64,000 nt of DNA. Origin: Nitrospinaceae bacterium (GTDB lineage: Bacteria > Nitrospinota > Nitrospinia > Nitrospinales > Nitrospinaceae). A model generated the notes under the pieces. That model worked only from the letters and a program-made list of their open reading frames with translations. It had not been told where the DNA came from and ran no database searches. The translations under genes were made by a program, and so were the position numbers. The DNA lies in assembly GCA_029261535.1 (NCBI GenBank), contig JAJDBF010000029.1, positions 89,133 through 153,132 of the forward strand, in the 5' to 3' direction. Position 1 is the stretch's first letter. Each line of letters begins with the position of its first letter. Positions 47,686 through 56,134 of the stretch are shown piece by piece.

Positions 47686-48798
47686 TCAAAGGCCGGATGA
47701 TTCATAGGAGTCGCTGATATTTTTAACGCGCAGGGCCCGGCGCAGGGCGGCGAAGCCTTCCGAGGCGGTTTTACCCAGCGTCGATTTATAAACCGGGCGG
47801 GTTGCCAGCTTCGCTTTTTCCGGAGCTTCCAAATAAAAACGGGCATCCAGAGCAGACGCGTGGCGCACCGACGGGAACAGCCATTTCAGAGGCAGGCGTT
47901 GCCGCTGTGCCGATTGGTCCATTTGTTCGACCACATCGCGGAACGCTTCATAATCTTCTGCCAGCAGGCCGCTTGCTGGCAGGATCAGGAAGGGCAGAAT
48001 ATTTTTCTGGGTCAGCAGATCGACCTTGTTGTAAAGCAGGTCCAACTGACTCGCATCGTAATTCAATTCGGTCATGACCGAGCCTTGGGGAAACACACCC
48101 GCCGCATATTCCAGGGCACGGTGACCGTGCTCGGAAGGCATGATTTCCTCCAATTGCGCCGACCGGGAAAATCCTTCGAGCGGCAGGATGAGGACATCGA
48201 CCCCGGAAGCATAAACCCGGTCGAGACCGGTGAAATCTTCCGGCGCAAAACCACGCAGGGCGACAAAGGTACGAAAATTTTTCTTGATGGAGCGCACCAG
48301 CGGGTCCAGCAGGCGGAACCCCCGGTCCGGCGATTCGCAATAATCCATATTGATCTGGACGAAGCTGGTGGACTCTTCTGCAAATGCCGAACGCACCCAC
48401 GACAAAACTTGACTTTCATCCCGGCTCAGTTTGTTTTCCTGCGGAAGGGCCTTGATGTAAATATTAAGGCAATACCCGTCGAGGCTGATATCGCCCGTTA
48501 CCGCCCCGGACGGTGCCTGGAGCTGGCTGAAAAATTTCGGGCGAGGCAATAAGGCGACGGGACGTTCTGCATTAGCGACGTGCAATACGGGGCCGCCATT
48601 TTGCCAGCTCAACGGGAGCGCGTCACTTCCTGCCTTGCACACGCGGGTCGTGACAAAAAAATCTTCGGCAAGAGCCAGGGAAATTTCTTTGAGTTCCCCC
48701 GCACCCTCGGTGCCTTGAATCGCAGAGCGGCGCACGCCGTCATCAGGCACAACCCCACGCGCCATCACTTCGAGTTTGAGTTGTCCGAGCGGTGTCAT
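47686..48798 (-). CDS. Unrecognised protein, possibly a radical-SAM-like barrel without cluster cysteines
   Basis: The ATG (48796-48798) overlaps the stop of mpl as ATGA, so it is translationally coupled. The 370-residue protein starts TPLGQLKLEVMARGVVPDDG and has alternating strands and helices (FVQINMDYCESPDRGF, GVDVLILPLEGFSR, NILPFLILPASGLL) that read like a TIM-type barrel. The segment SLDGYCLNIYIKALPQE is at the place where a radical SAM enzyme would carry CX3CX2C, but only one Cys is present. I do not recognise a family. It lies between mpl and a canonical radical SAM gene. Gene reality is good; function is unknown. Confidence 0.65.
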   Translation of the reverse strand: MTPLGQLKLEVMARGVVPDDGVRRSAIQGTEGAGELKEISLALAEDFFVTTRVCKAGSDALPLSWQNGGPVLHVANAERPVALLPRPKFFSQLQAPSGAVTGDISLDGYCLNIYIKALPQENKLSRDESQVLSWVRSAFAEESTSFVQINMDYCESPDRGFRLLDPLVRSIKKNFRTFVALRGFAPEDFTGLDRVYASGVDVLILPLEGFSRSAQLEEIMPSEHGHRALEYAAGVFPQGSVMTELNYDASQLDLLYNKVDLLTQKNILPFLILPASGLLAEDYEAFRDVVEQMDQSAQRQRLPLKWLFPSVRHASALDARFYLEAPEKAKLATRPVYKSTLGKTASEGFAALRRALRVKNISDSYESSGL

Positions 48799-50240
48799 GG
48801 TGTGGTGCCTTTTTTCAAGCGTTGCAAAAGACGCTGATGAATGCCGTCGAATCCGCCTGACGACATGATCAGGACGACATCGCCCGGTTGGCATTCGCCG
48901 CTGAGATGGTCGATGATGGATTCAACTCCGGGAATGTACCACGCCTCTTTGGATGCTTCCTTAGATGGCTCCTGGCCCATCGCCTTGATCGAGTCAATCA
49001 AAGCGAAGGGATCCAGCCGTTCGTTTTCCGGCACTTTTTCAGTTGCGAAAAGCTCAGCGATCACCACCCGGTCCGCCGGGGCAAAACTTGCGGGCAGGGT
49101 TTCCTGAAACACGTTTCTGCGCGAGGTGGCGGAGCGCGGTTCGAACACGGCCCACAAGCGTCCGTCCGGAAAGGCTTCCTTGATCCCGGCCAGAGTGAGT
49201 TTGATGGCGGTGGGATGATGCGCGAAATCGTCGATCACGGTGATGCCGTTTTCTACGCCGACCACTTCCTGCCGGCGTTTGATGCCTGCAAATTCGGCGT
49301 AGGCGGCGGCGATCTCTTGTGCTGAAAGTCCGAGGCGCAAGCACAGCGCGGCGACGGCGGCAGAGTTCAACGCGTTCTGTCTGCCGGTCATCGGCAATGA
49401 AAATTCGCCGACCTTTTTTCCTTTGTGGAGTAAACGGAAGCGGCCCGCGCCGGAATCCCATTGATAGTCGGCGATCACCCAATCAGCTGAGCTGGAAAAT
49501 CCGTAGGACTCCATGTCGCAGGGGACCTTGCCTGTAACGTCTTTGATATTCGGGTCGCCATGGGCCACCAGTAAAAATCCATCCGGGTCGAGAATGTCGA
49601 TGAACTTGAGGAACGCATCCTTGATCTGGTCGAGGCTGGAAAAAATATCAGCGTGATCAAATTCGATGCCGGTCAAAATGGCAGAATGCGGTTGGTAGTG
49701 CAGAAACTTCGGGCCCTTGTCGAAAAAAGCCGTGTCGTATTCGTCGCCTTCCACCGCGAAATGTTCCCCCGCGCCAAAGCGGTGGTTGCTGTCAAAATTT
49801 TTGAGCCAGCCGCCCACCATGAAGCCGGGATCGCGTCCGGCATGATAAAGCGTCCACGCGAGCAGTGACGTTGTCGTGGTTTTGCCATGAGTGCCGGTGA
49901 CCACCAGCGATTTTTTTCCTTCCAGAAAAAACTGCGACAGGGTTTCCGGAAAGGAAAGATAACGAACATCCTTCTGCTGGACCGCCAGAACCTCCTCGTT
50001 ATTTTTAGAAACGGCGTTGCCGATGACGGCAATGTCGATGTCCGTTGTGATATTCTCCGCCTTGTAACCCGGCATGACGGGAATGCTCAGGTCGCTGAGA
50101 AGGGTGCTCATCGGCGGATAAATATTGGCATCCGAGCCCTGGACCTTGTGCCCCGCCTGCTTCAGCAGTCCTGCGAGGGAGGCCATTCCGGTGCCGCACA
50201 CAGCAATCAAGTGGAAGTTTTTGATTTCGTTGGGATTCAT
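48795..50240 (-). CDS. mpl: UDP-N-acetylmuramate:L-Ala-gamma-D-Glu-meso-DAP ligase
   Basis: The start ATG at 50238-50240 begins the conserved part (NPNEIKNFHLIAVCGTGMAS); an earlier in-frame start adds 11 unconserved residues. The 481-residue protein is a Mur ligase with the ATP loop GTHGKTTT (116-123) and the typical VIDDFAHHPTAIKLT. The length and the MASLAGLLK start suit Mpl rather than MurC. It reattaches recycled murein tripeptide to UDP-MurNAc. The amidase at 16997 and dacB at 54362 fit the same recycling theme. It is coupled to the unrecognised gene downstream. Confidence 0.92.
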   Translation of the reverse strand: MNPNEIKNFHLIAVCGTGMASLAGLLKQAGHKVQGSDANIYPPMSTLLSDLSIPVMPGYKAENITTDIDIAVIGNAVSKNNEEVLAVQQKDVRYLSFPETLSQFFLEGKKSLVVTGTHGKTTTTSLLAWTLYHAGRDPGFMVGGWLKNFDSNHRFGAGEHFAVEGDEYDTAFFDKGPKFLHYQPHSAILTGIEFDHADIFSSLDQIKDAFLKFIDILDPDGFLLVAHGDPNIKDVTGKVPCDMESYGFSSSADWVIADYQWDSGAGRFRLLHKGKKVGEFSLPMTGRQNALNSAAVAALCLRLGLSAQEIAAAYAEFAGIKRRQEVVGVENGITVIDDFAHHPTAIKLTLAGIKEAFPDGRLWAVFEPRSATSRRNVFQETLPASFAPADRVVIAELFATEKVPENERLDPFALIDSIKAMGQEPSKEASKEAWYIPGVESIIDHLSGECQPGDVVLIMSSGGFDGIHQRLLQRLKKGTTP

Positions 50241-50293
50241 TCGGTCGGGCAATTGTAGGGGCAAGCCCCGCACTTGTCAATATTGAGGCGATG

Positions 50294-50944
50294 TCAGAGG
50301 ACGAGCTGTTTTAATTCGGACATCGTGTGAATGAGGAAGTCGGGGTTGGCATTCTCGACCTCGGACCGGGGCCGCATGCCCCAGGTCACACCGCAGGTGG
50401 CGACTCCGGCACTGCGTCCGGCTGAAATGTCCTGTGGGCTGTCGCCGATCATGAGCACGTCCTGCGCTGGCAGGGTGAATTGGTCCAAAAGACGGAGCAC
50501 CATTTCCGGGTCGGGTTTTTTTTGCTTCACGCTGTCGCCACCGAGGACGCTGGCAAAACTGTCGCGCCGATGGAGCCCCGCCAGGATCATCTCGACAAAC
50601 TCCACCGGCTTGTTGGAAACGATGGCCTGTAGTCGCGTCTTGAAATGGTCAAGAATGTCTTCGCACTCTGGATAAAAACGGGTGCGGTCCAGCGCATGCA
50701 CCCGGTAGTGTTTGCGGAACACGTTTACCGCGCTGTCGACATCGCACCGGTCTGATTCGCCCAGTGCTTTTTTCATCAGGCTGAGAACCCCGTGCCCAAC
50801 GAACGAATAAATTTCTTCGCGCTCGCGCTCCGGCAGGCCAAGCTCGACCAGAGCGAGATTGACCGACAGCGCAATGTCTTCCTTGGTGTCAACGAGGGTG
50901 CCGTCAAAATCATAGGCCAGCAGGAGGTAGTTTTTCGGGGGCAT
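50294..50944 (-). CDS. gph: HAD-family phosphoglycolate phosphatase
   Basis: The 216-residue protein has HAD motif I D12-F-D14-G-T (AYDFDGTLVDT), motif II S in IVSNKP, motif III K with KKPDPEMV and motif IV MIGDSPQD. The alpha-helical cap (about 20-85) fits the Gph/PGP branch that dephosphorylates 2-phosphoglycolate from DNA repair or photorespiration-like reactions. Related pyrophosphatases (PpaX) cannot be excluded. It lies 54 bp beyond mpl in the same direction and 13 bp after the small lipoprotein gene. Confidence 0.85.
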   Translation of the reverse strand: MPPKNYLLLAYDFDGTLVDTKEDIALSVNLALVELGLPEREREEIYSFVGHGVLSLMKKALGESDRCDVDSAVNVFRKHYRVHALDRTRFYPECEDILDHFKTRLQAIVSNKPVEFVEMILAGLHRRDSFASVLGGDSVKQKKPDPEMVLRLLDQFTLPAQDVLMIGDSPQDISAGRSAGVATCGVTWGMRPRSEVENANPDFLIHTMSELKQLVL

Positions 50945-50956
50945 AGTTGTTGCTGT

Positions 50957-51268
50957 CTACTCTTTGTCAAAACTTGTGGTGAAGCGGTAGGCCTTGACCA
51001 CGCCGATTTTATCAAACAGAATAACGAGGTCCTTGGAATTGGTTTTACCCATGGAATATTGATCGTACTGATAAGTCCACATTTCCAATCCGTTTTCATT
51101 GCCTTCCTTGAAGGGCACCCCAAACCAGTTGAGAATTTCCGTCTTCGAAGTTTGACGGTTTGTGATTTCCTTGACCATGTCTGAATCAAAATCTTTTCCA
51201 AACGAGCCGCAACCGATGCTAATCAACAGCAGACCGGCAACACAACCAAAGCGCCAGAAGTGTTTCAT
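50957..51268 (-). CDS. SmpA/OmlA (BamE)-like small lipoprotein
   Basis: The start ATG (51266-51268) has AGGAGG upstream; a longer frame before it is unlikely. The 103-residue protein has a lipoprotein signal (MKHFWRFGCVAGLLLISIGC) and a BamE-like domain: VKEITNRQTSKTEILNWFGV, then GLEMWTYQYDQY and a closing strand GVVKAYRFTTSF. Such proteins help outer-membrane protein assembly or act as periplasmic adaptors. Its start codon overlaps in antisense the start region of the next gene. Confidence 0.75.
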   Translation of the reverse strand: MKHFWRFGCVAGLLLISIGCGSFGKDFDSDMVKEITNRQTSKTEILNWFGVPFKEGNENGLEMWTYQYDQYSMGKTNSKDLVILFDKIGVVKAYRFTTSFDKE

Positions 51269-52451
51269 GAATCCTCCTGAACAAAAAAGGTTCACCGCCT
51301 CTGTTAGCGAGACTAAAACCCAGTGTACCAAATCCCCTTTGGCAGGGTTCAAAATTATTGCCGGTTGCTTTGCCCACAAAAATCCGCAGACTTTCAATCT
51401 GAACAGGGAAACCCTGTTAAGGGGCATTCAATGGTGTGCACTGCTTCTGCTCATGGCTTGCAATACGACACCGGGCATCCCTCCTATTGGCGGGGAGGTA
51501 TTGACGGCACCGTCAACCGGATCAGGTGATGCGGCATCGCCCTCTGCTAATCCATACCAGGGCGACGGCTACATCGAACTGTTACCTGCTCTGCCACCGG
51601 AGGGTTACTTTGTAAAAAAGCTGGCTGACGATGTCTATTTTTTCTCGACAGGACATTACAACACGCTTTTCGTGGTGGCTGAAGGTGGCGTGATTCTGGT
51701 TGACCCGGTACACGGAGCCGGGCACTTGATCAAAAAAGCGATTGCAACGGTGGCTCCGTTACCGGTGAAATTTTTGATTTACACCAATGCCGGACTCGAC
51801 CGGATTGGCGACGCGTATCTGTTTGCCGAGGGAGCCCAGATCATCGCCCACGAATCGGCGCAATTACTTTTGAAACGCTATCAGTCTGCCAAGCGACCGT
51901 TACCGCAGTTAGCCTTTCGCAAAAAGTACACGCTCAATTTCGGCGGAAAAAAAATAAACCTGATCTACCCCGGTACCGGTCACGGGAGCGGTAACACGAT
52001 CATTCATCTGCCAGCCCAGAAAGTGCTGATGTTCGTTGGCACCGGTGGCGCGAGGGCACTACCCGGTGCTCGTTTTGAAACGGTCGATCTGTACGGTCAG
52101 GTGCTGGGGGTGCAGAGGGCGACCAAACTGGAGTTCACCGCCTGGTTGTCCGGCAAGGGGCCGCGACCCGGCACGAAAAATGAACTGCGGCAATTGCTCA
52201 GTTACTACTACGACTCGCGCAAGGCCAATGTCAGTGCGATGAAGTCGGTGCGTTTCGAGGACGTAGCAGGCTCTACCCGTTCGCGTGATCCGCTGGTGAT
52301 TGTCGACGGTTACCACCGGGCGGTGGCCAGGGATTGCTATGACCGGTTAAAGCCCGTGTGGAAACAGCGGATGATGGGGTTCGAGGCGTATGCGCTCAGT
52401 CATTGCTCAGCCTGGACGGATTTTCACCTGACCCACAAACGGCCCAAATAG
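51267..52451 (+). CDS. Lipoprotein with metallo-beta-lactamase-like fold and lost metal site
   Basis: A lipobox-like segment (LLRGIQWCALLLLMAC) lies about 65 residues after the first ATG, so the true start is probably near 51420, perhaps at a rare codon; the coordinate used here is the first workable ATG. The fold pattern is clear: YNTLFVVAEGGVILVDPVHG, then LIYTNAGLDRIGDAYLF and GTGHGSGNTIIHLP. In active enzymes the middle segment reads HxHxDH; here it is NAGLDR, so three metal ligands are gone, and FVGTGG replaces the usual GD. A non-catalytic, ligand-binding or scaffold role is likely. Confidence 0.65.
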   Translation: MNPPEQKRFTASVSETKTQCTKSPLAGFKIIAGCFAHKNPQTFNLNRETLLRGIQWCALLLLMACNTTPGIPPIGGEVLTAPSTGSGDAASPSANPYQGDGYIELLPALPPEGYFVKKLADDVYFFSTGHYNTLFVVAEGGVILVDPVHGAGHLIKKAIATVAPLPVKFLIYTNAGLDRIGDAYLFAEGAQIIAHESAQLLLKRYQSAKRPLPQLAFRKKYTLNFGGKKINLIYPGTGHGSGNTIIHLPAQKVLMFVGTGGARALPGARFETVDLYGQVLGVQRATKLEFTAWLSGKGPRPGTKNELRQLLSYYYDSRKANVSAMKSVRFEDVAGSTRSRDPLVIVDGYHRAVARDCYDRLKPVWKQRMMGFEAYALSHCSAWTDFHLTHKRPK

Positions 52452-52455
52452 GAAG

Positions 52456-52890
52456 GGCTTTGCATAACCCAAAAAATTATATGGGCGAGAATTTTCAGGG
52501 AGACAGGGGATTTTTATTGTTGCCCTCCCCTGTATCCTCTCTTTTGGTAAGGAGGGGTGCGAAGCCAAGGCGAATTGAAATTTTGGAATAACTGTAGGCC
52601 GTTGCCGCCCTTCCCTTCGGCAGGCTCAGGACAGGCTCCAAGCTCAGGGTGACAACGAAAAAGCTAAAGTCCAAGGCGAGATTCTTCGCTGACGCTCAGA
52701 ATGACATGCAGTGGTTTTTGTTGCCCGACCAGACCTTGCTCACGGCTAACGTGGAAACATTCTACGATACGCTCAGAAAATATTATTTGCTCAGAAAGGG
52801 TCAGCCGTTAGCCCCCACGCTAGTGGGTTAGGGGGTAATTCCCGAATCTTCCAACCCATCCTGCCCCGTTAGCCCCCACGCTAGTGGGTT
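52456..52890. repeat. Repeat mosaic between the MBL-like gene and the sugar-kinase gene
   Basis: It contains a MITE-like inner end (52456-52510, GGCTTTGCATAACCCAAAAA), a CTTCGGCAGGCTCAGGACAG module (about 52615), a MITE-like right end (52668-52706, ending TCAGAATGACA), GGCTAACGTGGAAACATTCT (about 52744) and two copies of GTTAGCCCCCACGCTAGTGG (about 52806 and 52867). The second copy lies against the end of the sugar-kinase gene. No gene is supported in this 437-bp stretch. Confidence 0.75.
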
Positions 52891-53890
52891 AGGGGCCGGG
52901 ATAGCGGCTGAGGATGTGCTCGACCGAGGCGATGGCACTTGACGGCAGGCGTGCGCCCATGTGCCGGACCACTTGTGCGGCGCAGTAGGACCCCAGAATA
53001 CCTGCGTCTTTCAAGGGCAGGAACCGCGTTAGGCCGAACAGGGCACCGCCAGCAAAGAGGTCGCCAGCACCGGTGGTGTCAACCGCTTCCACCGGGAAGG
53101 ATCCGATGATTACTTTTTCCTGGTTTTCACTGGAGGCCCAGGCACCTTCTTTGCCGCGAGTGAGAAACAGGGTGCCGACCATTCCTCGCAATTGTTCGAA
53201 GGCGTGTTCCGTGTCTTCCGTCTGGATCAGGGCGCGGGCTTCGACCTCGTTGCAAAACAGGATGTCGACTTTCCAGCGGATGAAATCGATGAGAGCCTCG
53301 CGGTAACTGTTGACGATGAAGGCATCGCTCAGGGTGAATGCAACAGGCACGTCAGCTTTTTTAGCGATGTCTGCCATTTTCTCTGCCGCCTGCCGGGTTT
53401 CCTCGCCGGTCCACAGGTAGCCTTCAATATAGACGGTGCCGCATTGTCCCATGATCGTTTCATCGACGTTGTCCGGGTGAAGTTTGGAAGATACGCCGAG
53501 GTGGGTGAGCATGGTGCGTTCGGAGTCGGGGGTGATCAACACGACGCAGGTGCCGGTGCCTTTCGGGGCACCATCGGGTCCGGGAAACCCGACACCGCAG
53601 GTGCGCATGTCTTCTGTGTAGTGTCGACCAAAATCATCGTCCGCCACGCGGCCCAGATAATAGCCCTTGCCTCCCATGGCCCCGATGCCGTGCAGGGTGT
53701 TGGCGGCGGAGCCACCGGACGAAATTTTCCGGGAACGATCAGTCACTGCAGCCAGAATTTTATTCTGGTTTTCCACGGAGGACAGGGTCATGCCGCCTTT
53801 AACGATACCCAGCGATTCGATAAAGTCATCTTCAACGCGAACCTCGATATCGACCAGCGCGTTTCCTATCCCCACCACATCAAATTCCAT
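52889..53890 (-). CDS. PfkB-family carbohydrate kinase, adenosine kinase-like
   Basis: The 333-residue protein has the PfkB signatures GGSAANTLHGIGAMGG (about 58-73) and DTTGAGDLFAGG, with the anion hole and catalytic Asp in GAGD. The start FDVVGIGNALVDIEV and the overall pattern match the adenosine kinase branch known from proteobacteria, which makes AMP from adenosine. Other nucleosides or sugars are possible. Together with the YfiH-type protein it could serve purine salvage. It is flanked on both sides by repeat DNA. Confidence 0.85.
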   Translation of the reverse strand: MEFDVVGIGNALVDIEVRVEDDFIESLGIVKGGMTLSSVENQNKILAAVTDRSRKISSGGSAANTLHGIGAMGGKGYYLGRVADDDFGRHYTEDMRTCGVGFPGPDGAPKGTGTCVVLITPDSERTMLTHLGVSSKLHPDNVDETIMGQCGTVYIEGYLWTGEETRQAAEKMADIAKKADVPVAFTLSDAFIVNSYREALIDFIRWKVDILFCNEVEARALIQTEDTEHAFEQLRGMVGTLFLTRGKEGAWASSENQEKVIIGSFPVEAVDTTGAGDLFAGGALFGLTRFLPLKDAGILGSYCAAQVVRHMGARLPSSAIASVEHILSRYPGP

Positions 53891-54013
53891 TGTGAGCTCC
53901 TGCTGTAAATTGGGTTTAGCCTATGCGGTGACACTACACCAACCGCGTGGAAACCGTCAAGTCAGACCTTGCGGGTGCTCCGCGCACGGCGAACAGAAAT
54001 GAAAACCACCGCA

Positions 54014-54290
54014 TGTCATTCTGAGCGAAACCCTTCGACAGGCTCAGGATAAACTCCGTGGAGAGAAGAATCTCGCCTCGAGGGTTTAAATTCAAAATCA
54101 AAAGTCCAGGGCGAGATGCTTCGTTTCACTCAGCATGACAATCTGAAGTCCCCGTGCCATTCAGAATTTTTTAATCCCCCCAACCTCCTTTTACTTTAGG
54201 AGACCTTTGCAAGGATGAGCAAAGTATAACCTCGGAAACAAAAGCAAAGGCGAGTTTTTCCTCTTCTTTTTTGGTACTGGCGTGCAGGTC
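54014..54290. repeat. Short MITE-like element (127 bp) and a further partial copy
   Basis: 54014-54140 has ends TGTCATTCTGA and TCAGCATGACA and inner inverted arms GAAGAATCTCGCC / GGCGAGATGCTTC, with the module CCCTTCGACAGGCTCAGGAT (54031) inserted in the left arm. A second piece (about 54165-54260) carries CCCCCCAACCTCCTTTTACT and AAAGCAAAGGCGAG. The spacer 53891-54361 contains no gene; GTGCTCCGCGCACGGCGAAC at about 53970 is another dispersed module. Confidence 0.75.
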
Positions 54291-54361
54291 TCTTGTCAGG
54301 AAGAAAATGCCTTTGTTGAAAAGGTAATTGAATTGGCGGCTGTGAATTTGTACACTCAGTG

Positions 54362-55873
54362 ATGATGAGACGCAACCTTTTGCGAAAGCTGTCCGGCCTG
54401 CTGTTGATGGCCCTGATGCTGGTTCCCGGCCTCCTCCACGCCCAGCCCCTCGACCACAGCCCCTCCGCCCAGAAATTCAGGAAGAAAATCGACAGCCTGT
54501 TTTCCCACCGGTGCGCCAAAGGTGCGCGCGCCGGAGTGAAGATCGTTTCGCTGACTTCCAATCAAACCCTCTTCGAAAAAAATGCCCGTCAGTTGTTTGT
54601 CCCTGCGTCCAACATGAAAATGGTGACCACCGCCGCCGCTCTGCGCAAGTTGGGGCCGGATTTTCGTTTCCCGACAAAAGTGTATGGCACCGGGCCGACT
54701 GTGAATAACACGCTCAAGGGAGATATGTTCCTCAAGGGGTTTGGCGATCCCTTTCTGGTCACCGAGCGCATGTGGCTGTTGGTCAATGAAATTAAAAACC
54801 TGCCGCTGAATAAAATCGAAGGCGATCTTATCCTTGACGGTTCTTATTTTGGTGGCGGACCCAGGGTGGCGAGTTGGAAAGGCTATGACGGACCCGAGGC
54901 CTACCTTGCGCCCTTGAGTGCCCTGTCATTTAACTTCAATACCATCGCCGTGCATGTTGGCCCCGGCAAGCGGTCGGGGGATCGTCCGGTGGTGGTGATC
55001 GATCCAGCCACTGCTTACACTCGTCTTGAAAATTCTGCTGTCACTAAAAACAAGGGGAAGCGCGGTCGGCTCATCGTCAACCGCCATCATCAAGGCGGAC
55101 AGGATGTTGTCACCGTTTCCGGTTCTCTGCCGCGCAATGTCGGACGCAAAACCTATTACCTCAACATCACGCATCCGCTGAAGTACACCGGTGCGGTGTT
55201 TAAAAAAATGCTGGGGCAGGCCGGGGTGGAAGTCAAGGGAACGGTCAAGGTGGGTACGGTGCCGGAAGGTGCGCTCGAAATGCACGAGCACAAGAGTCTG
55301 CCATTTTCAGACATCCTGCAGGGCTTGAACAAGTACAGTAATAATTTCATTGCCGAGCAAATTGTGCGGACGCTGTCTGCGCGCGAATACGGTGCGCCGG
55401 GCACGACGGAAAAAGGCGTGCAGTTGGTGCAGACGTATTTGATGTCCCTCGGATTTTCAAAAAACGCTTTTTCGATTGCGGATGGGTCGGGGCTGTCGCG
55501 GCAGAATCGTTTGTCGCCGGAGCAGTTGATCGCGGTGCTGAAGGATGTCCACTCAGACTGGTCGGTGTTTCCGGAGTTCGTTTCCGCCATGGCGATCATG
55601 GGCCTGGATGGCACGGTGGAAGACCGCATGGCGCGGGTGGACGGTGCTCAAAAAATTCGCACCAAGACTGGCACGCTCAATCACGTCAGCAGTCTGTCGG
55701 GATACTTTCAATCGAAAGATGGCGAAGCCTTCGCCTTTTCAATTTTGATGAACGGTCTGAAATGTTCCAATGGTCGGGCGCATCGTTTGCAAAATGCCAT
55801 TCTTGCGGAGGCCCTGAAATTTTCCCGTAAGCAAGAGAACAGCTCGGAAAAAAATACCAGGAATTCCAGATAG
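54362..55873 (+). CDS. dacB: D-alanyl-D-alanine carboxypeptidase/endopeptidase (PBP4-type, S13)
   Basis: The ATG at 54362 is used; a GTG three bases earlier is equally possible. The 503-residue protein has a signal peptide (about 1-27, ending LHAQP) and S13 motifs: S83-N-M-K86 in VPASNMKMVTT, SNN in KYSNNFIAEQI and KTG in RTKTGTLNHVSSL. It removes terminal D-Ala and cleaves DD-cross-links in the periplasm. Substrate links to the M23, MtgA and Mpl genes make envelope turnover a theme of the window. No partner gene adjoins it. Confidence 0.93.
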   Translation: MMRRNLLRKLSGLLLMALMLVPGLLHAQPLDHSPSAQKFRKKIDSLFSHRCAKGARAGVKIVSLTSNQTLFEKNARQLFVPASNMKMVTTAAALRKLGPDFRFPTKVYGTGPTVNNTLKGDMFLKGFGDPFLVTERMWLLVNEIKNLPLNKIEGDLILDGSYFGGGPRVASWKGYDGPEAYLAPLSALSFNFNTIAVHVGPGKRSGDRPVVVIDPATAYTRLENSAVTKNKGKRGRLIVNRHHQGGQDVVTVSGSLPRNVGRKTYYLNITHPLKYTGAVFKKMLGQAGVEVKGTVKVGTVPEGALEMHEHKSLPFSDILQGLNKYSNNFIAEQIVRTLSAREYGAPGTTEKGVQLVQTYLMSLGFSKNAFSIADGSGLSRQNRLSPEQLIAVLKDVHSDWSVFPEFVSAMAIMGLDGTVEDRMARVDGAQKIRTKTGTLNHVSSLSGYFQSKDGEAFAFSILMNGLKCSNGRAHRLQNAILAEALKFSRKQENSSEKNTRNSR

Positions 55874-55910
55874 CCCATCGTATTTTCTGAAGGACTGAAA
55901 ATCGGAGGCC

Positions 55911-56100
55911 CCCTTCGACAAGCTCAGGGTGACACTTTAAAGCACTGCAATGTCATTCTGATTTCTCACCGGACCACCTGGCGGTGGGGCTAATAAAAAA
56001 AACCACAGCGTGTCATTCTGAGCAAAGCAGGGCGAAGTGAAGAATCTCGCCTTTGCTTTTGATTTTAGGGTTATGCAAAGCGATCCCTGCTAATGAGGGA
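55911..56100. repeat. Repeat mosaic after dacB
   Basis: CCCTTCGACAAGCTCAGGGT (55911) is followed by two left ends TGTCATTCTGA (55951-55961 and 56011-56021), the second continuing AGTGAAGAATCTCGCCTTTG and GGGTTATGCAAAGCGATCCC. A CACCTGGCGGTGGGGCTAAT module (about 55977) sits between them. Confidence 0.75.
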
Positions 56101-56134
56101 CAGTCGCTTGTCTGTGGGTTTTAATATTGTATGA

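Noticed and set aside
47948..48552. Long open frames on both strands inside the unrecognised gene after mpl
   Set aside because: They are shadow frames caused by GC-rich codon use; the minus-strand frame ending at 47686 is coupled to mpl and has protein-like composition.
52649..52831. 60-codon + strand frame in a spacer
   Set aside because: It lies entirely within MITE-like and other repeat modules.
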